Translations under genes and position numbers: made by a program | Assembly (NCBI RefSeq): GCF_006335145.1 | Contig: NZ_VDMN01000005.1 | Location: forward strand, 248,001-312,000 | DNA from: Aliirhizobium smilacinae | GTDB lineage: Bacteria; Pseudomonadota; Alphaproteobacteria; Rhizobiales; Rhizobiaceae | DNA: 64,000 bases | Direction of reading: 5' to 3' | Notes under the pieces: model-generated | Told to the model about the DNA's origin: nothing | Databases searched by the model: none | The model's input: the letters and a program-made list of their open reading frames with translations, nothing else | In this document: piece after piece, positions 33,312-41,639 of the stretch | How positions within the stretch are numbered: position 1 is the first letter of the stretch | How the letters are laid out: the number at the start of each line of letters is the position of its first letter

Positions 33312-33800
33312 ATGATCCTTAAAAGCCAAGTCGAGTGGGCGCTGCACTGTTGCGCCATTCTCTCGGGCCTCCCCGAAGGCCGATATCTTTCAACCAAAGC
33401 ACTCGCCGAGCTGCACGGGCTTCCGAAGGAATATCTGTCGAAAGCACTGCAGAGCTTGTCACAGGCAGGTCTTGTTCACACCACTCTTGGCCCATCCGGT
33501 GGATATCGTCTTGCCAGGACCGCGAGCGAGTTGACCTTCCTCGATGTCATTGAAGCTGTCGAAGGTAGCGGTCGGACCTTTGTTTGCCAGAACATCCGAG
33601 CCAATAATCCCTGCCGTCCGAAAGGGTATTGCGAGAGCGGCCCCTGTGCGATCGCGCGTATCATGTGGGAGGCCGACGAGGCTTGGCGCTCCGCCCTTCG
33701 AAAAGTGACGTTTGCGGATCTCGGAAAGATCCTGCAAACGGAAATTACCCCGGAGATCTGGTCCGGAACCTTCGAATGGGTTCTCAAGCGCGCCGGATAA
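33312..33800 (+). CDS. Rrf2-family transcriptional regulator
   Basis: 162 aa. Winged-helix amino terminus (LKSQVEWALHCCAILSGLPEG, STKALAELHGLPKEYLSKALQSLSQAGLV, GPSGGYRLAR wing) followed by a cysteine-rich loop FVCQNIRANNPCRPKGYCESGPC (Cys at about residues 92, 101, 107, 112). This is the place where IscR/NsrR/RirA hold an Fe-S cluster. Extra carboxy-terminal helix to 162 residues. Inferred redox or Fe-S sensor controlling itself and the ahpD-SDR-cupin operon through GGATAT-N3-ATATCC. Confidence 0.88.
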   Translation: MILKSQVEWALHCCAILSGLPEGRYLSTKALAELHGLPKEYLSKALQSLSQAGLVHTTLGPSGGYRLARTASELTFLDVIEAVEGSGRTFVCQNIRANNPCRPKGYCESGPCAIARIMWEADEAWRSALRKVTFADLGKILQTEITPEIWSGTFEWVLKRAG

Positions 33801-33802
33801 GC

Positions 33803-34801
33803 TCAGGCCGAAGCCTTTTTTGCCGATGAATTTACGGCAATCCCAAGGTAGCTCTGTGCAGGCATCGCCAATGACAGGCCGTGAGTTGCACAGCGCTGAT
33901 GGACCGTGTCGATGACCTCGTTGCGGGCCGGCGTCCGGGCTGCGGGGGCCGTGACCCGAAACTGAAGCTCCACATCGATAGCGATCGCGTCGATGCTTTT
34001 GAGCGCGATGATGGGAGCCGGAGCCTGGACAATGCACTGACATGTCTGCAACGCCGACTTGAGGATTGCCTCGACCTCGGCCGGTCGACTGTCAGATGTG
34101 ATGCGGATCGGCAGGATAACGAGATGGCTCTCGTCAGGTTTGGTAAGGTTGGTCAGGCCGATTTTGGCGAGTGTGCTGTTGGGAAGCACGACGAGATTGT
34201 TGGCTGGTGTCAGCACCTGCGTCGATCGCCAATTGTTTTGAACGACACGCCCTTCAGTGCCATCCGCGAGCTGAATCCAGTCTCCGATCGAAAAAGGCCG
34301 CCCGAGCGTCAGTGCGATCCCCGAAAACAGGTCGCCGAGTGTGTTCTGCAACGCCAGGCCCAAAATGATCGCCACGACACCGGATGTGGCAACCAGGGTG
34401 CCGATTGGGGCACCGAATACAAAGCCGACAATCGACAGCGTAACGCCGAGATAGACCCCGGCCACGATGAGATCCTGGATCAGCCGCGCTTCCTGCGGGC
34501 GGCGATCGAGGACGATGTAAAGACGGATGAAACCAATGGTCGCCCAGGCAAGATGAACCCACCACAGGACGCGAGCCGCAGTGCCCATATAGACCGCGAA
34601 CCCGTCGGTTTCTCCGGCGATCACGCGGTGCGGCGGGATGCCGCTCACAATCAACGTTGCCGTCATGGAGGCGAAGAACAGGATCTGGACAATCAGGCGG
34701 GCCGTCGGCCTCTGCTGTCCTTGTAGATGCCACACGACAATCCCAAGCAGGCCGAGGAGATCGACGGTCAGAAAGGCTGGCATCAGCGAATTGTAAGCCA
34801 T
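33803..34801 (-). CDS. MscS-family mechanosensitive channel
   Basis: 332-aa inner-membrane channel: four predicted membrane helices, the pore helix TLVATSGVVAIILGLALQNTLGDLFSG, then the beta domain GRPFSIGDWIQLADGTEGRVVQNNWRSTQVLTPANNLVVLPNSTLA typical of MscS. ATG 34801 is chosen (AAGGGA 6 bases upstream); an in-frame start at 34870 would run through the terminator hairpin at 34828-34858. Stop is 2 bases from the convergent rrf2 stop. Releases solutes under osmotic downshock in known members. Confidence 0.87.
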   Translation of the reverse strand: MAYNSLMPAFLTVDLLGLLGIVVWHLQGQQRPTARLIVQILFFASMTATLIVSGIPPHRVIAGETDGFAVYMGTAARVLWWVHLAWATIGFIRLYIVLDRRPQEARLIQDLIVAGVYLGVTLSIVGFVFGAPIGTLVATSGVVAIILGLALQNTLGDLFSGIALTLGRPFSIGDWIQLADGTEGRVVQNNWRSTQVLTPANNLVVLPNSTLAKIGLTNLTKPDESHLVILPIRITSDSRPAEVEAILKSALQTCQCIVQAPAPIIALKSIDAIAIDVELQFRVTAPAARTPARNEVIDTVHQRCATHGLSLAMPAQSYLGIAVNSSAKKASA

Positions 34802-34827
34802 TGTGGTTCCCTTGCCCTGAAAAGAAG

Positions 34828-34858
34828 AAGGACCGGGCTGCGTTTGCACCCGGTCCTT
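34828..34858 (-). terminator. Intrinsic terminator after the cupin gene
   Basis: AAGGACCGGG (34828-34837) pairs with CCCGGTCCTT (34849-34858) around an 11-base loop. On the minus strand it is followed by TTCTTCTTTTC. It ends the ahpD-SDR-cupin unit, 8 bases past the cupin stop, and separates it from mscS. Confidence 0.8.
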
Positions 34859-34866
34859 GGCTGGTC

Positions 34867-35289
34867 TCACTTCTTGATAGGATAGGTCAGTTCCGTCTGG
34901 GCCGTATCGACCACGAAGACGGCAAGAAGCTTGGCGGGCTTTGTGTCGCTGCCGTTCTTGCTGACCCCGTGGCGGTCGCCCGGATATTCCGAAAAGCTCT
35001 CGCCCGCCTTGTATTCCGTCACTGGCCCTTCGTTGACCTGGCTCAAGACGGAGCCTTCCAGCACGGTGGCATAGATGAAGGCCGAATCCGGATGGGTATG
35101 CGCATCGGAGAAGCCGCCCGGGCCGTATTCGACGAGTACGCCCTTCATGCTCTTGCCGGGCACGTTCGGCAATTCGTGTTCGTAGACGAGTGTCACTTTC
35201 GATGCGGAACCGCCCGAGGTGTCGTGAGCACCGGCCGTGCCGGCAATGAGAAAGAATGCGGCGAAGGCCGCAAGGCTGAGCTTGATCAT
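34867..35289 (-). CDS. Exported cupin-domain protein
   Basis: 140 aa with signal peptide (LAAFAAFFLIAGTAGA, cut before HD). Single cupin: GGFSDAHTHPDSAFIYATVLEGSVL supplies the His-x-His and Glu-like positions, and PGDRHGVSKN the second-motif His. Small periplasmic cupins of this kind are of unsettled function (possible metal-dependent oxygenase or sugar/detox binding). Third gene of the ahpD-SDR-cupin operon, 38 bases after the SDR gene. The function is not assigned. Confidence 0.82.
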   Translation of the reverse strand: MIKLSLAAFAAFFLIAGTAGAHDTSGGSASKVTLVYEHELPNVPGKSMKGVLVEYGPGGFSDAHTHPDSAFIYATVLEGSVLSQVNEGPVTEYKAGESFSEYPGDRHGVSKNGSDTKPAKLLAVFVVDTAQTELTYPIKK

Positions 35290-35327
35290 TATCGTGTCCT
35301 TTTCCGAACTTGCAGGATTTGGCTGCC

Positions 35328-36080
35328 TTAGCGACGCGGCGCTGTTGCGAACCATTGGTCGAAGCCGATCTTGCCGAGCCCAGGATCGTTGTCCGTGACC
35401 AGCGATCCGTCCTCGAGACGTGCCCCGAAATATTTCGCTTCTGGATCGGCGACGACCTGGCGGCTGTCTCCGGTCAATTCCAGATAGCGGGCGACGAGTT
35501 CATTGAGACGGAAGCGATCCGGGCCGGCGATTTCTACAATCCCGGCAGCCGGTGCACCAAGCGCAACATCTGCCATCGCATCGGCGACATCATCGGAGGC
35601 GATCGGCTGAACGAAGGCCGACGACAGGTGGACCTTGTCTCCGACCATGCTCGATTGAGCGATGCCGCCGACGAATTCCATGAACTGCGTGGAATGGACG
35701 ATCGTGAAGGGAATGCCACTTTCCCTGATCAGCTTTTCCTGAGCGAGCTTTGCCCGGAAATACCCGCTCTCCTGCAAGCGTTCGGTCCCGACGACGGAAA
35801 GTGCGACATGATGTTTAACGCCTGCGACCTTTTCCGCCGCGAGCAAATTGCTGCCGGACGTCTCGAAAAACTCCATGACAGCCTTGTCCTCAAAGGATGG
35901 CGAGTTTGCAAGGTCGAGTACGACCTCGGTCCCTTGCAGCGCTTCGGCAAGGCCTTCGCCGGTGATAGTATTGACGCCGGTGTTCGGTGAGGCGGCGATC
36001 ACCTCATGGCCTTTGGCGCGAAGGCGTTCGGTCGTCTTCGAACCAATGAGGCCGGTTCCGCCGATGATTACGATCTTCAT
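35328..36080 (-). CDS. NAD(P)H-binding SDR / NmrA-like protein
   Basis: 250 aa atypical short-chain dehydrogenase: MKIVIIGGTGLIGSKTTERLRAKGHEV (glycine-rich Rossmann start), NTGVNTITGEGLAEAL, VVLDLANSPSFED, HHVALSVVGTERLQESGYFRAKLAQEKLI (Y-x-x-x-K-like YFRAKLAQE). Similar to quinone oxidoreductase or NmrA redox sensors. Lies 66 bases after the AhpD-like gene on the same strand. In this company it probably deals with reactive carbonyls or acts as a redox sensor (inference). Confidence 0.85.
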   Translation of the reverse strand: MKIVIIGGTGLIGSKTTERLRAKGHEVIAASPNTGVNTITGEGLAEALQGTEVVLDLANSPSFEDKAVMEFFETSGSNLLAAEKVAGVKHHVALSVVGTERLQESGYFRAKLAQEKLIRESGIPFTIVHSTQFMEFVGGIAQSSMVGDKVHLSSAFVQPIASDDVADAMADVALGAPAAGIVEIAGPDRFRLNELVARYLELTGDSRQVVADPEAKYFGARLEDGSLVTDNDPGLGKIGFDQWFATAPRR

Positions 36081-36146
36081 GTCTGTTCTCCCTTGAGGAA
36101 TGCGTGCCGAATGGATTTGAAATGGCGTATGTTGTGAAAGCGCAGC

Positions 36147-36626
36147 TCAGCTGAGGCCGGCTTTTTCCAGGCCGTAGAGTTTGTCGGCCGAGCCGGGCAC
36201 GGCCTTGAAAGCGATGCTGACACGGTTCCAGGCATTGATGGTCATGATCGAGAAGGTCAGATCGGAGACTTCCTTCTCCGACAGCTGGCCGCGAACCCGC
36301 TCGTAAAGCTCGTCGGGAATGCCGCCTTCAGCAAGTTTGGTGACTGCTTCGGTCCAGGCAAGAGCTGCACGCTCGCGCGGAGCGAACAGGTTCGATTCCC
36401 GCCAGATGGCGACATGATAAAGGCGAAGCTCATTCTCTCCATGGATCTTGGCTTCCTTGACATGCATGTCGAGGCAGAAGCCGCAGCCGTTAATCTGGGA
36501 GGCCCTTATGTTCACCAGATCGCGGATCGACTGCTCGATGACGCTGTCCTTGAGTGACTGGCTAAGGTCAGACAGCTTCTTGAAGAATTCCGGGGACTGG
36601 GCTGCGTAGTTCAGGCGCTGTGTCAT
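36147..36626 (-). CDS. AhpD-like carboxymuconolactone decarboxylase family protein
   Basis: 159 aa. IRDLVNIRASQINGCGFCLDMHVKEAKIHGE carries the C-G-F-C-L-D-M-H redox motif (CxxC plus His) of AhpD-type alkylhydroperoxidases. FAPRERAALAWTEAVTKLAEGGIPDELYERVR is the family helix. ATG 36626 has GGAG 6 bases upstream; an in-frame ATG at 36638 lies before that site. First gene of an operon with SDR and cupin, divergent from a LysR gene and with GGATAT/ATATCC operators just upstream. Peroxide or organic hydroperoxide defence is likely. Confidence 0.88.
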   Translation of the reverse strand: MTQRLNYAAQSPEFFKKLSDLSQSLKDSVIEQSIRDLVNIRASQINGCGFCLDMHVKEAKIHGENELRLYHVAIWRESNLFAPRERAALAWTEAVTKLAEGGIPDELYERVRGQLSEKEVSDLTFSIMTINAWNRVSIAFKAVPGSADKLYGLEKAGLS

Positions 36627-36654
36627 AGCTATCTCCATCTATTAAGGATGCTAA

Positions 36655-36679
36655 ATATCCTTATGGATATAAAATATCC
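36655..36679. promoter_or_regulatory. Tandem Rrf2-type operator in front of the AhpD-like gene
   Basis: ATATCC (36655-36660), GGATAT (36665-36670) and ATATCC (36674-36679). The last two form GGATAT-AAA-ATATCC, the same 6-3-6 palindrome as at 33273-33287 beside rrf2. 39 bases upstream of the AhpD-like start. Confidence 0.7.
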
Positions 36680-36718
36680 GCAATAGATGGACGTGCAACC
36701 GAAACCGGTCTAAGCTTT

Positions 36719-36737
36719 CCGCATAAGCTTTATGCGG
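36719..36737. promoter_or_regulatory. 19-bp palindrome upstream of the LysR gene
   Basis: CCGCATAA-GCT-TTATGCGG, perfect 8-bp arms, 22 bases before the LysR ATG and about 90 before the AhpD-like ATG on the other strand. Probable LysR binding or autoregulation site. Confidence 0.65.
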
Positions 36738-36759
36738 GAAAGTATGAGGGGGATGACGG

Positions 36760-37668
36760 ATGGATGTGGTTGCTGCTCTGCGAACCTTTCTGAGGGTTGC
36801 CGAAACGGGTTCGTTTTCGAACGCGGCGCTGGATCTTGGTCTGACGCAGCCTGCTGTGTCGCGGCAAATCTCCTCGCTGGAGGCGCACTATAGCACCCGG
36901 CTGCTGCATCGAAGCACCAATGGCCTGTCGCTGACAGTGGAAGGCGAGCAGATGATCCCGATGGCGCGCAAGGTCATCGACGCCATGGAGGCGCTGGGTG
37001 ATACGACGGCGGCCGAAAGCGTGACGACGTCCGGCCGGGTGAGGATCAGCCTTCCCGCTCCGCTTGGTTTGCATGTCAGTGAGCGACTGCCTGCACTTTT
37101 GAAACGCCATCCGCGCCTGACGGTCGAGACCGTGTTTCGCGAGGAACCCTCAGATCTCGTCGGAGAGGGGATAGACATCGAGGTTCGTCTCGGCGACGTT
37201 TCCGATAGCAGTCTGATCTGTCGCCGGCTTGGCTGGACCACGGCCTTCCTCGTTGCATCACCCGGCTATGTTGGTGAGCGGGGTATGCCCGGTGGACCAG
37301 ATGAGATCGCGCAGCACGACTGCATCTGTTACAGCCGTGGCGGAGAAACACGGGCCTGGGTGTTCGTCAACGGCGCCGATCAGGTGCGCGCACCGATTGC
37401 TCCACGGATGGTGTTCAACAATGCGACTGCCGTCTATAGAGCGACCATCGCCGGCGGAGGGCTGGCCATCCTTTCTCATATCCTCGTGGCCGAAGACATT
37501 GCATCAGGCAGGCTCATCAACGTTCTGCCTTGTCTGCCGCCGGCACGGCTGCCTATCACCGCAGTGTATGCTTCGCGCCGAAACTTACCGCTACGGGTGC
37601 GCACGGTTCTCGATTTTCTTGCCGACGCGGTCAAGGAGGACGCCCTGATGAGCGGTGCCGCCTGTTAA
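36760..37668 (+). CDS. LysR-family transcriptional regulator
   Basis: 302 aa. Amino-terminal HTH MDVVAALRTFLRVAETGSFSNAALDLGLTQPAVSRQISSLEAHYSTRLLHRST is canonical, followed by a LysR effector domain of the CrgA/PecT-like group (VRISLPAPLGLHVSERLPALLKRHPRL, IDIEVRLGDVSDSSLICRRLG). Divergent from the ahpD-SDR-cupin operon, which it probably controls together with Rrf2. Small-molecule effector unknown. Confidence 0.9.
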   Translation: MDVVAALRTFLRVAETGSFSNAALDLGLTQPAVSRQISSLEAHYSTRLLHRSTNGLSLTVEGEQMIPMARKVIDAMEALGDTTAAESVTTSGRVRISLPAPLGLHVSERLPALLKRHPRLTVETVFREEPSDLVGEGIDIEVRLGDVSDSSLICRRLGWTTAFLVASPGYVGERGMPGGPDEIAQHDCICYSRGGETRAWVFVNGADQVRAPIAPRMVFNNATAVYRATIAGGGLAILSHILVAEDIASGRLINVLPCLPPARLPITAVYASRRNLPLRVRTVLDFLADAVKEDALMSGAAC

Positions 37669-37756
37669 GGGCCTGCTTTGCGTATCGAGCCTGTCATAAA
37701 ACGCGAACTCTGACACCGACACAAAGACGTCTTTACGAAGCATTGGGTTTGACTGG

Positions 37757-38330
37757 CTAATGTGGATCAGACGCATCTCGTCGTGCTAATTCACGCGCCG
37801 GATCCAGAAATGCTCTGATGCTGGCTGATGGATTGCGTCTCTCGGGATAGTAATAGCAAAGCCCCAGGTAGTCGCACTTGAAGGTTTTGACGAAGGCTTG
37901 AGCCATTCCGTTGGACTGCGGACTTCGAACGGGCGTCGAACAAGGCTCCATGCCGATATTGATGAGCAACGACTTTCTCAATGAAGCAGGAGCCGTTGTC
38001 TGTCAGCCATTCTGTGGTCTTGGGAAGGGTGTTGCTTTGGCCGAAGCGCTTCTCGACGACGATGATGACAAGGTACTTAACGTCCTCACTCTCGATGCCT
38101 TTGGTGGTTTCGACATGTGCAATGGCCTCGGGCTAACAGCAGTCGACAGCGACCCTGCCGTCATCGCCAACCGTCTTTCGGTAACGAGAACGGCGCTACA
38201 GGTATTTTTGACCCTGGCGCTATTTCGAGCGCTTCCTTGAGGATTTCGCCTTCCATCGTCTTCTTGCCGAGGAGGCGCTACAGCCCCTTCAACTGGTTCT
38301 GAAGCGCCCTGTATTCTGATGCCAGGACAA
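37757..38330 (-). pseudogene. IS3-family transposase orfB remnant
   Basis: Minus-strand pieces in two frames: RRKTVGDDGRVAVDCC, EAIAHVETTKGIESEDVKYL, VEKRFGQSNTLPKTTEWLTDNGSCFIEKVV and then, after a shift, NIGMEPCSTPVRSPQSNGMAQAFVKTFKCDYLG. WLTDNGS holds the second catalytic Asp; the catalytic Glu in NGMAEAF is Gln here. Frameshifts and loss of the amino terminus make it inactive. No intact inverted repeats were identified; 38331-38479 holds nothing else I can support. Confidence 0.8.
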
Positions 38331-38479
38331 CATCCTCATGCGATGCAGTGGCAGTTGGCGCACCTTATGCTGCCTGAGAGCGTGCATTAGTCAGCGTGAT
38401 CGTCACTCAGGCACTCGATCATATTAATTACACTTTGCGCATTCCGTGTGTTCGGTTCCAGATTCCAGCGTCGGACGTG

Positions 38480-39682
38480 TTATCGAGATAGTATGAATCT
38501 GCCGTAGCAAACCGTATATGCGCCGAAGGCTACAATCCAGCATGTGGCAGCTAGCGGCAGAAGCAGCATTGTTTGCTGTGGGGCCAAGGCCGCTGCTATC
38601 CGCAGCAGTGCTGCGATAATGATCGGAAGATAGATGAGCAGCACCGTGGAAACCGGTGCATGCAGTGCCTGACCGGAATGGCCACGGGTGGCGCGGGTCA
38701 TCACCGCTAGCGTCATCGTACCAATGGCACCTGACGTCCAGGCATGAACGCCTGCAGAGGCGAAACTGCCGTCATCCCTGATGAGCGCGATTCCGGTCAA
38801 AATGAAGCCGAGAGGCACGAACAGAAAAGCCAGATGCAGGATGGCGACGAGTGGTTCGTAAAACGTTCGCTCGGGACACCATCTCGCCTGGCGGATCAGT
38901 TGTAGAATACCGGCCAGCACCATCAACGCGCCTGCGAATGAAGTCAGATCATCAAACGGCAGGACGGCCGGCCAGGAAGCGAGCGCAAGGCTCGAAACCG
39001 CCATCGCAATAAGATCGAACCGAGCGAAGGGCGGCGGCTCTCGGCCGGGATTGTTTTTCTTCAGCCAGTTACCGGTAAAATTAGGGATAATGCGGCCTCC
39101 GACGATGGCAATCATCAGGATTATGGCGGCGATAGCCAACCGACCGGCGATTTCGACTCGCTCTAAACAGAAGAATTCGTAAAGGAAAAGCGCCTGCGCT
39201 GCCGCAAGTAGGCTGATTACGCCCACCAGCTTGTAATTTCGGGTGTTGTTGGACGCCACGACTTCTCGCAGCGCATAAAGACCGAGCACGATCAGGAAAG
39301 CGATATTGATGGCACTTGCGGATGGAAGTCCGATTTTCTCTGACACGAAGATCGCTACCCGACCGGCCAGCCAGAGCGCGACCAGCAGTACGAGCGGCAT
39401 GCCGGTGAGACGCTTGCGCTTTGTCCAGTTCGGCATGGCTGTCAGCAAAAAACCGGCAATGATTGCGGGCACATATCCGAACAGAAGCTCATGCTGGTGC
39501 CATGCGATCGGCGTCAAGGCCGTCGGCACATGCAGAAAACCGAGATACCACGGCACCCAGAGCAGGATCGTCAGCGCCGCATAAAGCGCACCGAACAGAA
39601 AGAACGGCCGAAATCCTTCTAGCGCCAGATTTGAAAGGCGGATTTTTGCAGCGGGGGTGGAGGTGTTCGACATGGTCAGCAT
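38480..39682 (-). CDS. nnrS: NnrS-family membrane protein (A)
   Basis: Polytopic membrane protein of 400 aa with about twelve hydrophobic segments. NLALEGFRPFFLFGALYAAL, TPIAWHQHELLFGYVPAIIAGFLLTAMPNWTKRKRLTG and GGRIIPNFTGNWL are NnrS signatures; His residues bind haem and copper in studied members, which relieve nitrosative stress during denitrification. Start choice is uncertain (ATG 39682 overlapping the previous gene, or ATG 39673). Last gene of the TonB-ABC-NnrS unit. Confidence 0.87.
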   Translation of the reverse strand: MLTMSNTSTPAAKIRLSNLALEGFRPFFLFGALYAALTILLWVPWYLGFLHVPTALTPIAWHQHELLFGYVPAIIAGFLLTAMPNWTKRKRLTGMPLVLLVALWLAGRVAIFVSEKIGLPSASAINIAFLIVLGLYALREVVASNNTRNYKLVGVISLLAAAQALFLYEFFCLERVEIAGRLAIAAIILMIAIVGGRIIPNFTGNWLKKNNPGREPPPFARFDLIAMAVSSLALASWPAVLPFDDLTSFAGALMVLAGILQLIRQARWCPERTFYEPLVAILHLAFLFVPLGFILTGIALIRDDGSFASAGVHAWTSGAIGTMTLAVMTRATRGHSGQALHAPVSTVLLIYLPIIIAALLRIAAALAPQQTMLLLPLAATCWIVAFGAYTVCYGRFILSR

Positions 39683-40896
39683 CTGTCCTGGTCGATGGTG
39701 GCGGTCGACCATAAGGGAGGAAGGTAAGCACAAAGCCAGAGAATAAAGGCGGCGGCCCAGGCAATGGAAGAAAGGCTGTGTTGGCCACCGGGCAGATTGA
39801 GGGATGGCCAGAATTCCGGAACAACACGCAGTGTCACCGCGCCGAGAAGGCAGAGGATCGCCGCGCGGGTTAATCGAGAAAACCCGAGCGACTGGCCGGT
39901 ATGCAGCAGTCCGGCAATTGACAGAACCTGCAATACGCCAAGGCCGAGCCCACCCATCAGCATCAGATGCAGTCCGCCGAGCGTCGGGATGTCGAGGCCG
40001 ATCCTGCCAAGGCCGGCAAGGAGACAGCCCAGACCAGCCAGCAGGCTGGAAAGCCAGAGGCCGGCCACTTCAAATCTCCATCCTTCGCGGCCAATAAACC
40101 CTTCGGCGACACGATCGAGAAACGCCGCGCCGGTCGCCAGCATAAGGTAACCGCAGACTGCATCGGAAAACCCTGAAAACTCGGCGGCGATCAGCAAGCC
40201 GGCAAGTCCTGGCGCCAGATTGATGCGGCCCGGATGCGGCCGGTAAGGCGAGGTTTCCTCACTCGGGTCAAGCACGCGGTTCGTAATCGGCACGGTGATG
40301 CGGGCCAGCGCCAGGCCGAGCAGACCAAGAAAGGCATATTGCATAAGCCGGATCGCGCGCTCGGCCAGATCATAGGTGTCTGTCAGCATGGAGAAACGCA
40401 GAAGACCGGCAGCGATTGCCAATGTCGCCAGCAGCAGGACGAAACCGATCAGCCCAATAGTCCGTTTTTTCCAGCCGAGACAGGCGGCGTAACTAACAAG
40501 GAAAACCAACCAGACCTGATCGAGAATGCCACCCAGAAGGATTGCGGCATCGATGCCGAACAGGCCGATCAGCCGGGCTGAGGTCCACAGGCCGGCGAGG
40601 ATGAGCAGAGGTTTACCCTTGAAGCCTTCCGTGTCCGTCCACTCCGGCAAGGCAGTTGTGAGAAACCCGAGCACGGCTGCCCCGAATGAACCGATCAGCA
40701 TCTCTTGCGCGTGCCAGTGTGCCGGCAGGGTGTTGTGAGCGAAGGGCAAGCCGAGCTGCCATCCGGCCACCCATGACAAAGGCCAGACGGCGGCATGCAA
40801 AGCTGCGAGCGGGAAGAATAGCCTCAGGCCTTCCGCTATCGCGGCTCGCACGATGTCTCGCAATCTCGAAGACGTTTGGATGGGCACGACCGTCAT
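39676..40896 (-). CDS. NnrS-family membrane protein (B)
   Basis: 406 aa, a divergent paralogue of the following gene. IAEGLRLFFPLAALHAAVWPLSWV, LPAHWHAQEMLIGSFGAAVLGFLTTALPEWTDTEGFKG correspond block by block to NnrS A (HQHE there, HAQE here). About twelve membrane segments. It overlaps the ATPase gene by 4 bases and NnrS A by 7, so the pair is co-translated. Two tandem NnrS genes suggest a heteromer or division of labour (inference). Confidence 0.82.
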   Translation of the reverse strand: MTVVPIQTSSRLRDIVRAAIAEGLRLFFPLAALHAAVWPLSWVAGWQLGLPFAHNTLPAHWHAQEMLIGSFGAAVLGFLTTALPEWTDTEGFKGKPLLILAGLWTSARLIGLFGIDAAILLGGILDQVWLVFLVSYAACLGWKKRTIGLIGFVLLLATLAIAAGLLRFSMLTDTYDLAERAIRLMQYAFLGLLGLALARITVPITNRVLDPSEETSPYRPHPGRINLAPGLAGLLIAAEFSGFSDAVCGYLMLATGAAFLDRVAEGFIGREGWRFEVAGLWLSSLLAGLGCLLAGLGRIGLDIPTLGGLHLMLMGGLGLGVLQVLSIAGLLHTGQSLGFSRLTRAAILCLLGAVTLRVVPEFWPSLNLPGGQHSLSSIAWAAAFILWLCAYLPPLWSTATIDQDRC

Positions 40897-41639
40897 GCAC
40901 TCCTCCGCTCATCGAGTTCCTCGACATGCGCAAAGAGCGGGTCCGCCTTCATGAAATGCTGGACCGTCTCGAAAATCATCCGGTCGTCACGCTCTACCGG
41001 GCGCAGAGGTATATAGCGCTCGCCCAGTATGCCGTTGCCCCGTCTATCCAGCACGACGATCCGGTGGGCGGTCCGAACGGCTTCTGCCATGTCATGGGTG
41101 ATGAACAGGCCCGAACGTTTGCCATTCCCGGCATGGCGTATGACGATATCCTGCATATGCCGACGAAGGGCCGGGTCAAGCGCGGTAAACGGCTCGTCGA
41201 AGAACAGGAAGTCGGCTTCACTTGCCAACGCGCGGGCAATCGCCGTGCGCTGCTTCATGCCGCCCGAAAGCTGGACCGGGTATTTGTCGAGATCATCTTC
41301 TTCAAGGGCCGCGGCCGTGGCTGCGGCAAGTATCCGGCTATGACGGTTGCGGCTCGAGAGCCCTTCCGGAAGCGCCATTCCGATATTCTTGCGCGCCGTG
41401 GCCCATGGCAGGAGCCTCGGCTCCTGAAACACGACCGCGTGTCGCGCATAGCTACGGTTGATGCGTCCCTGTCGCGGATCGATAAGCCCGGCGGCGATAT
41501 GCAAAAGCGTGCTCTTGCCGCAACCGGACGGCCCGACCAGTGCCACCAGTTCACCTTCGCCGATGTCGAGAGTGATGCGGTCAAGGACTGTACGGCCGAG
41601 AAAGGCGTGCCCGATATCGGTGAGATTGAGGGCGTTCAT
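40893..41639 (-). CDS. ABC transporter ATP-binding protein (NrtD/SsuB class) of the TonB unit
   Basis: 248 aa: GPSGCGKST, VVFQEPRLLPW, LSGGMKQR, FLFFDEPFTALDP, THD all intact. ATG 41639 overlaps the permease stop (ATGA). Nitrate/sulfonate/taurine-type ATPase by the EPRLLPW Q-loop. Positioned before two NnrS genes and under the same upstream NnrR-like box, so it probably serves denitrification-linked uptake. Confidence 0.87.
   Translation of the reverse strand: MNALNLTDIGHAFLGRTVLDRITLDIGEGELVALVGPSGCGKSTLLHIAAGLIDPRQGRINRSYARHAVVFQEPRLLPWATARKNIGMALPEGLSSRNRHSRILAAATAAALEEDDLDKYPVQLSGGMKQRTAIARALASEADFLFFDEPFTALDPALRRHMQDIVIRHAGNGKRSGLFITHDMAEAVRTAHRIVVLDRRGNGILGERYIPLRPVERDDRMIFETVQHFMKADPLFAHVEELDERRSA

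Noticed and set aside
36667..36737. All palindromes upstream of LysR as one site
   Set aside because: The GGATAT/ATATCC arms and the CCGCATAA palindrome are different in sequence and position, so they are kept as two separate operators.
37911..38240. 109-codon plus-strand frame
   Set aside because: It is the antisense of the IS3 transposase remnant, whose DNGS and NGMAQAF motifs read on the minus strand.
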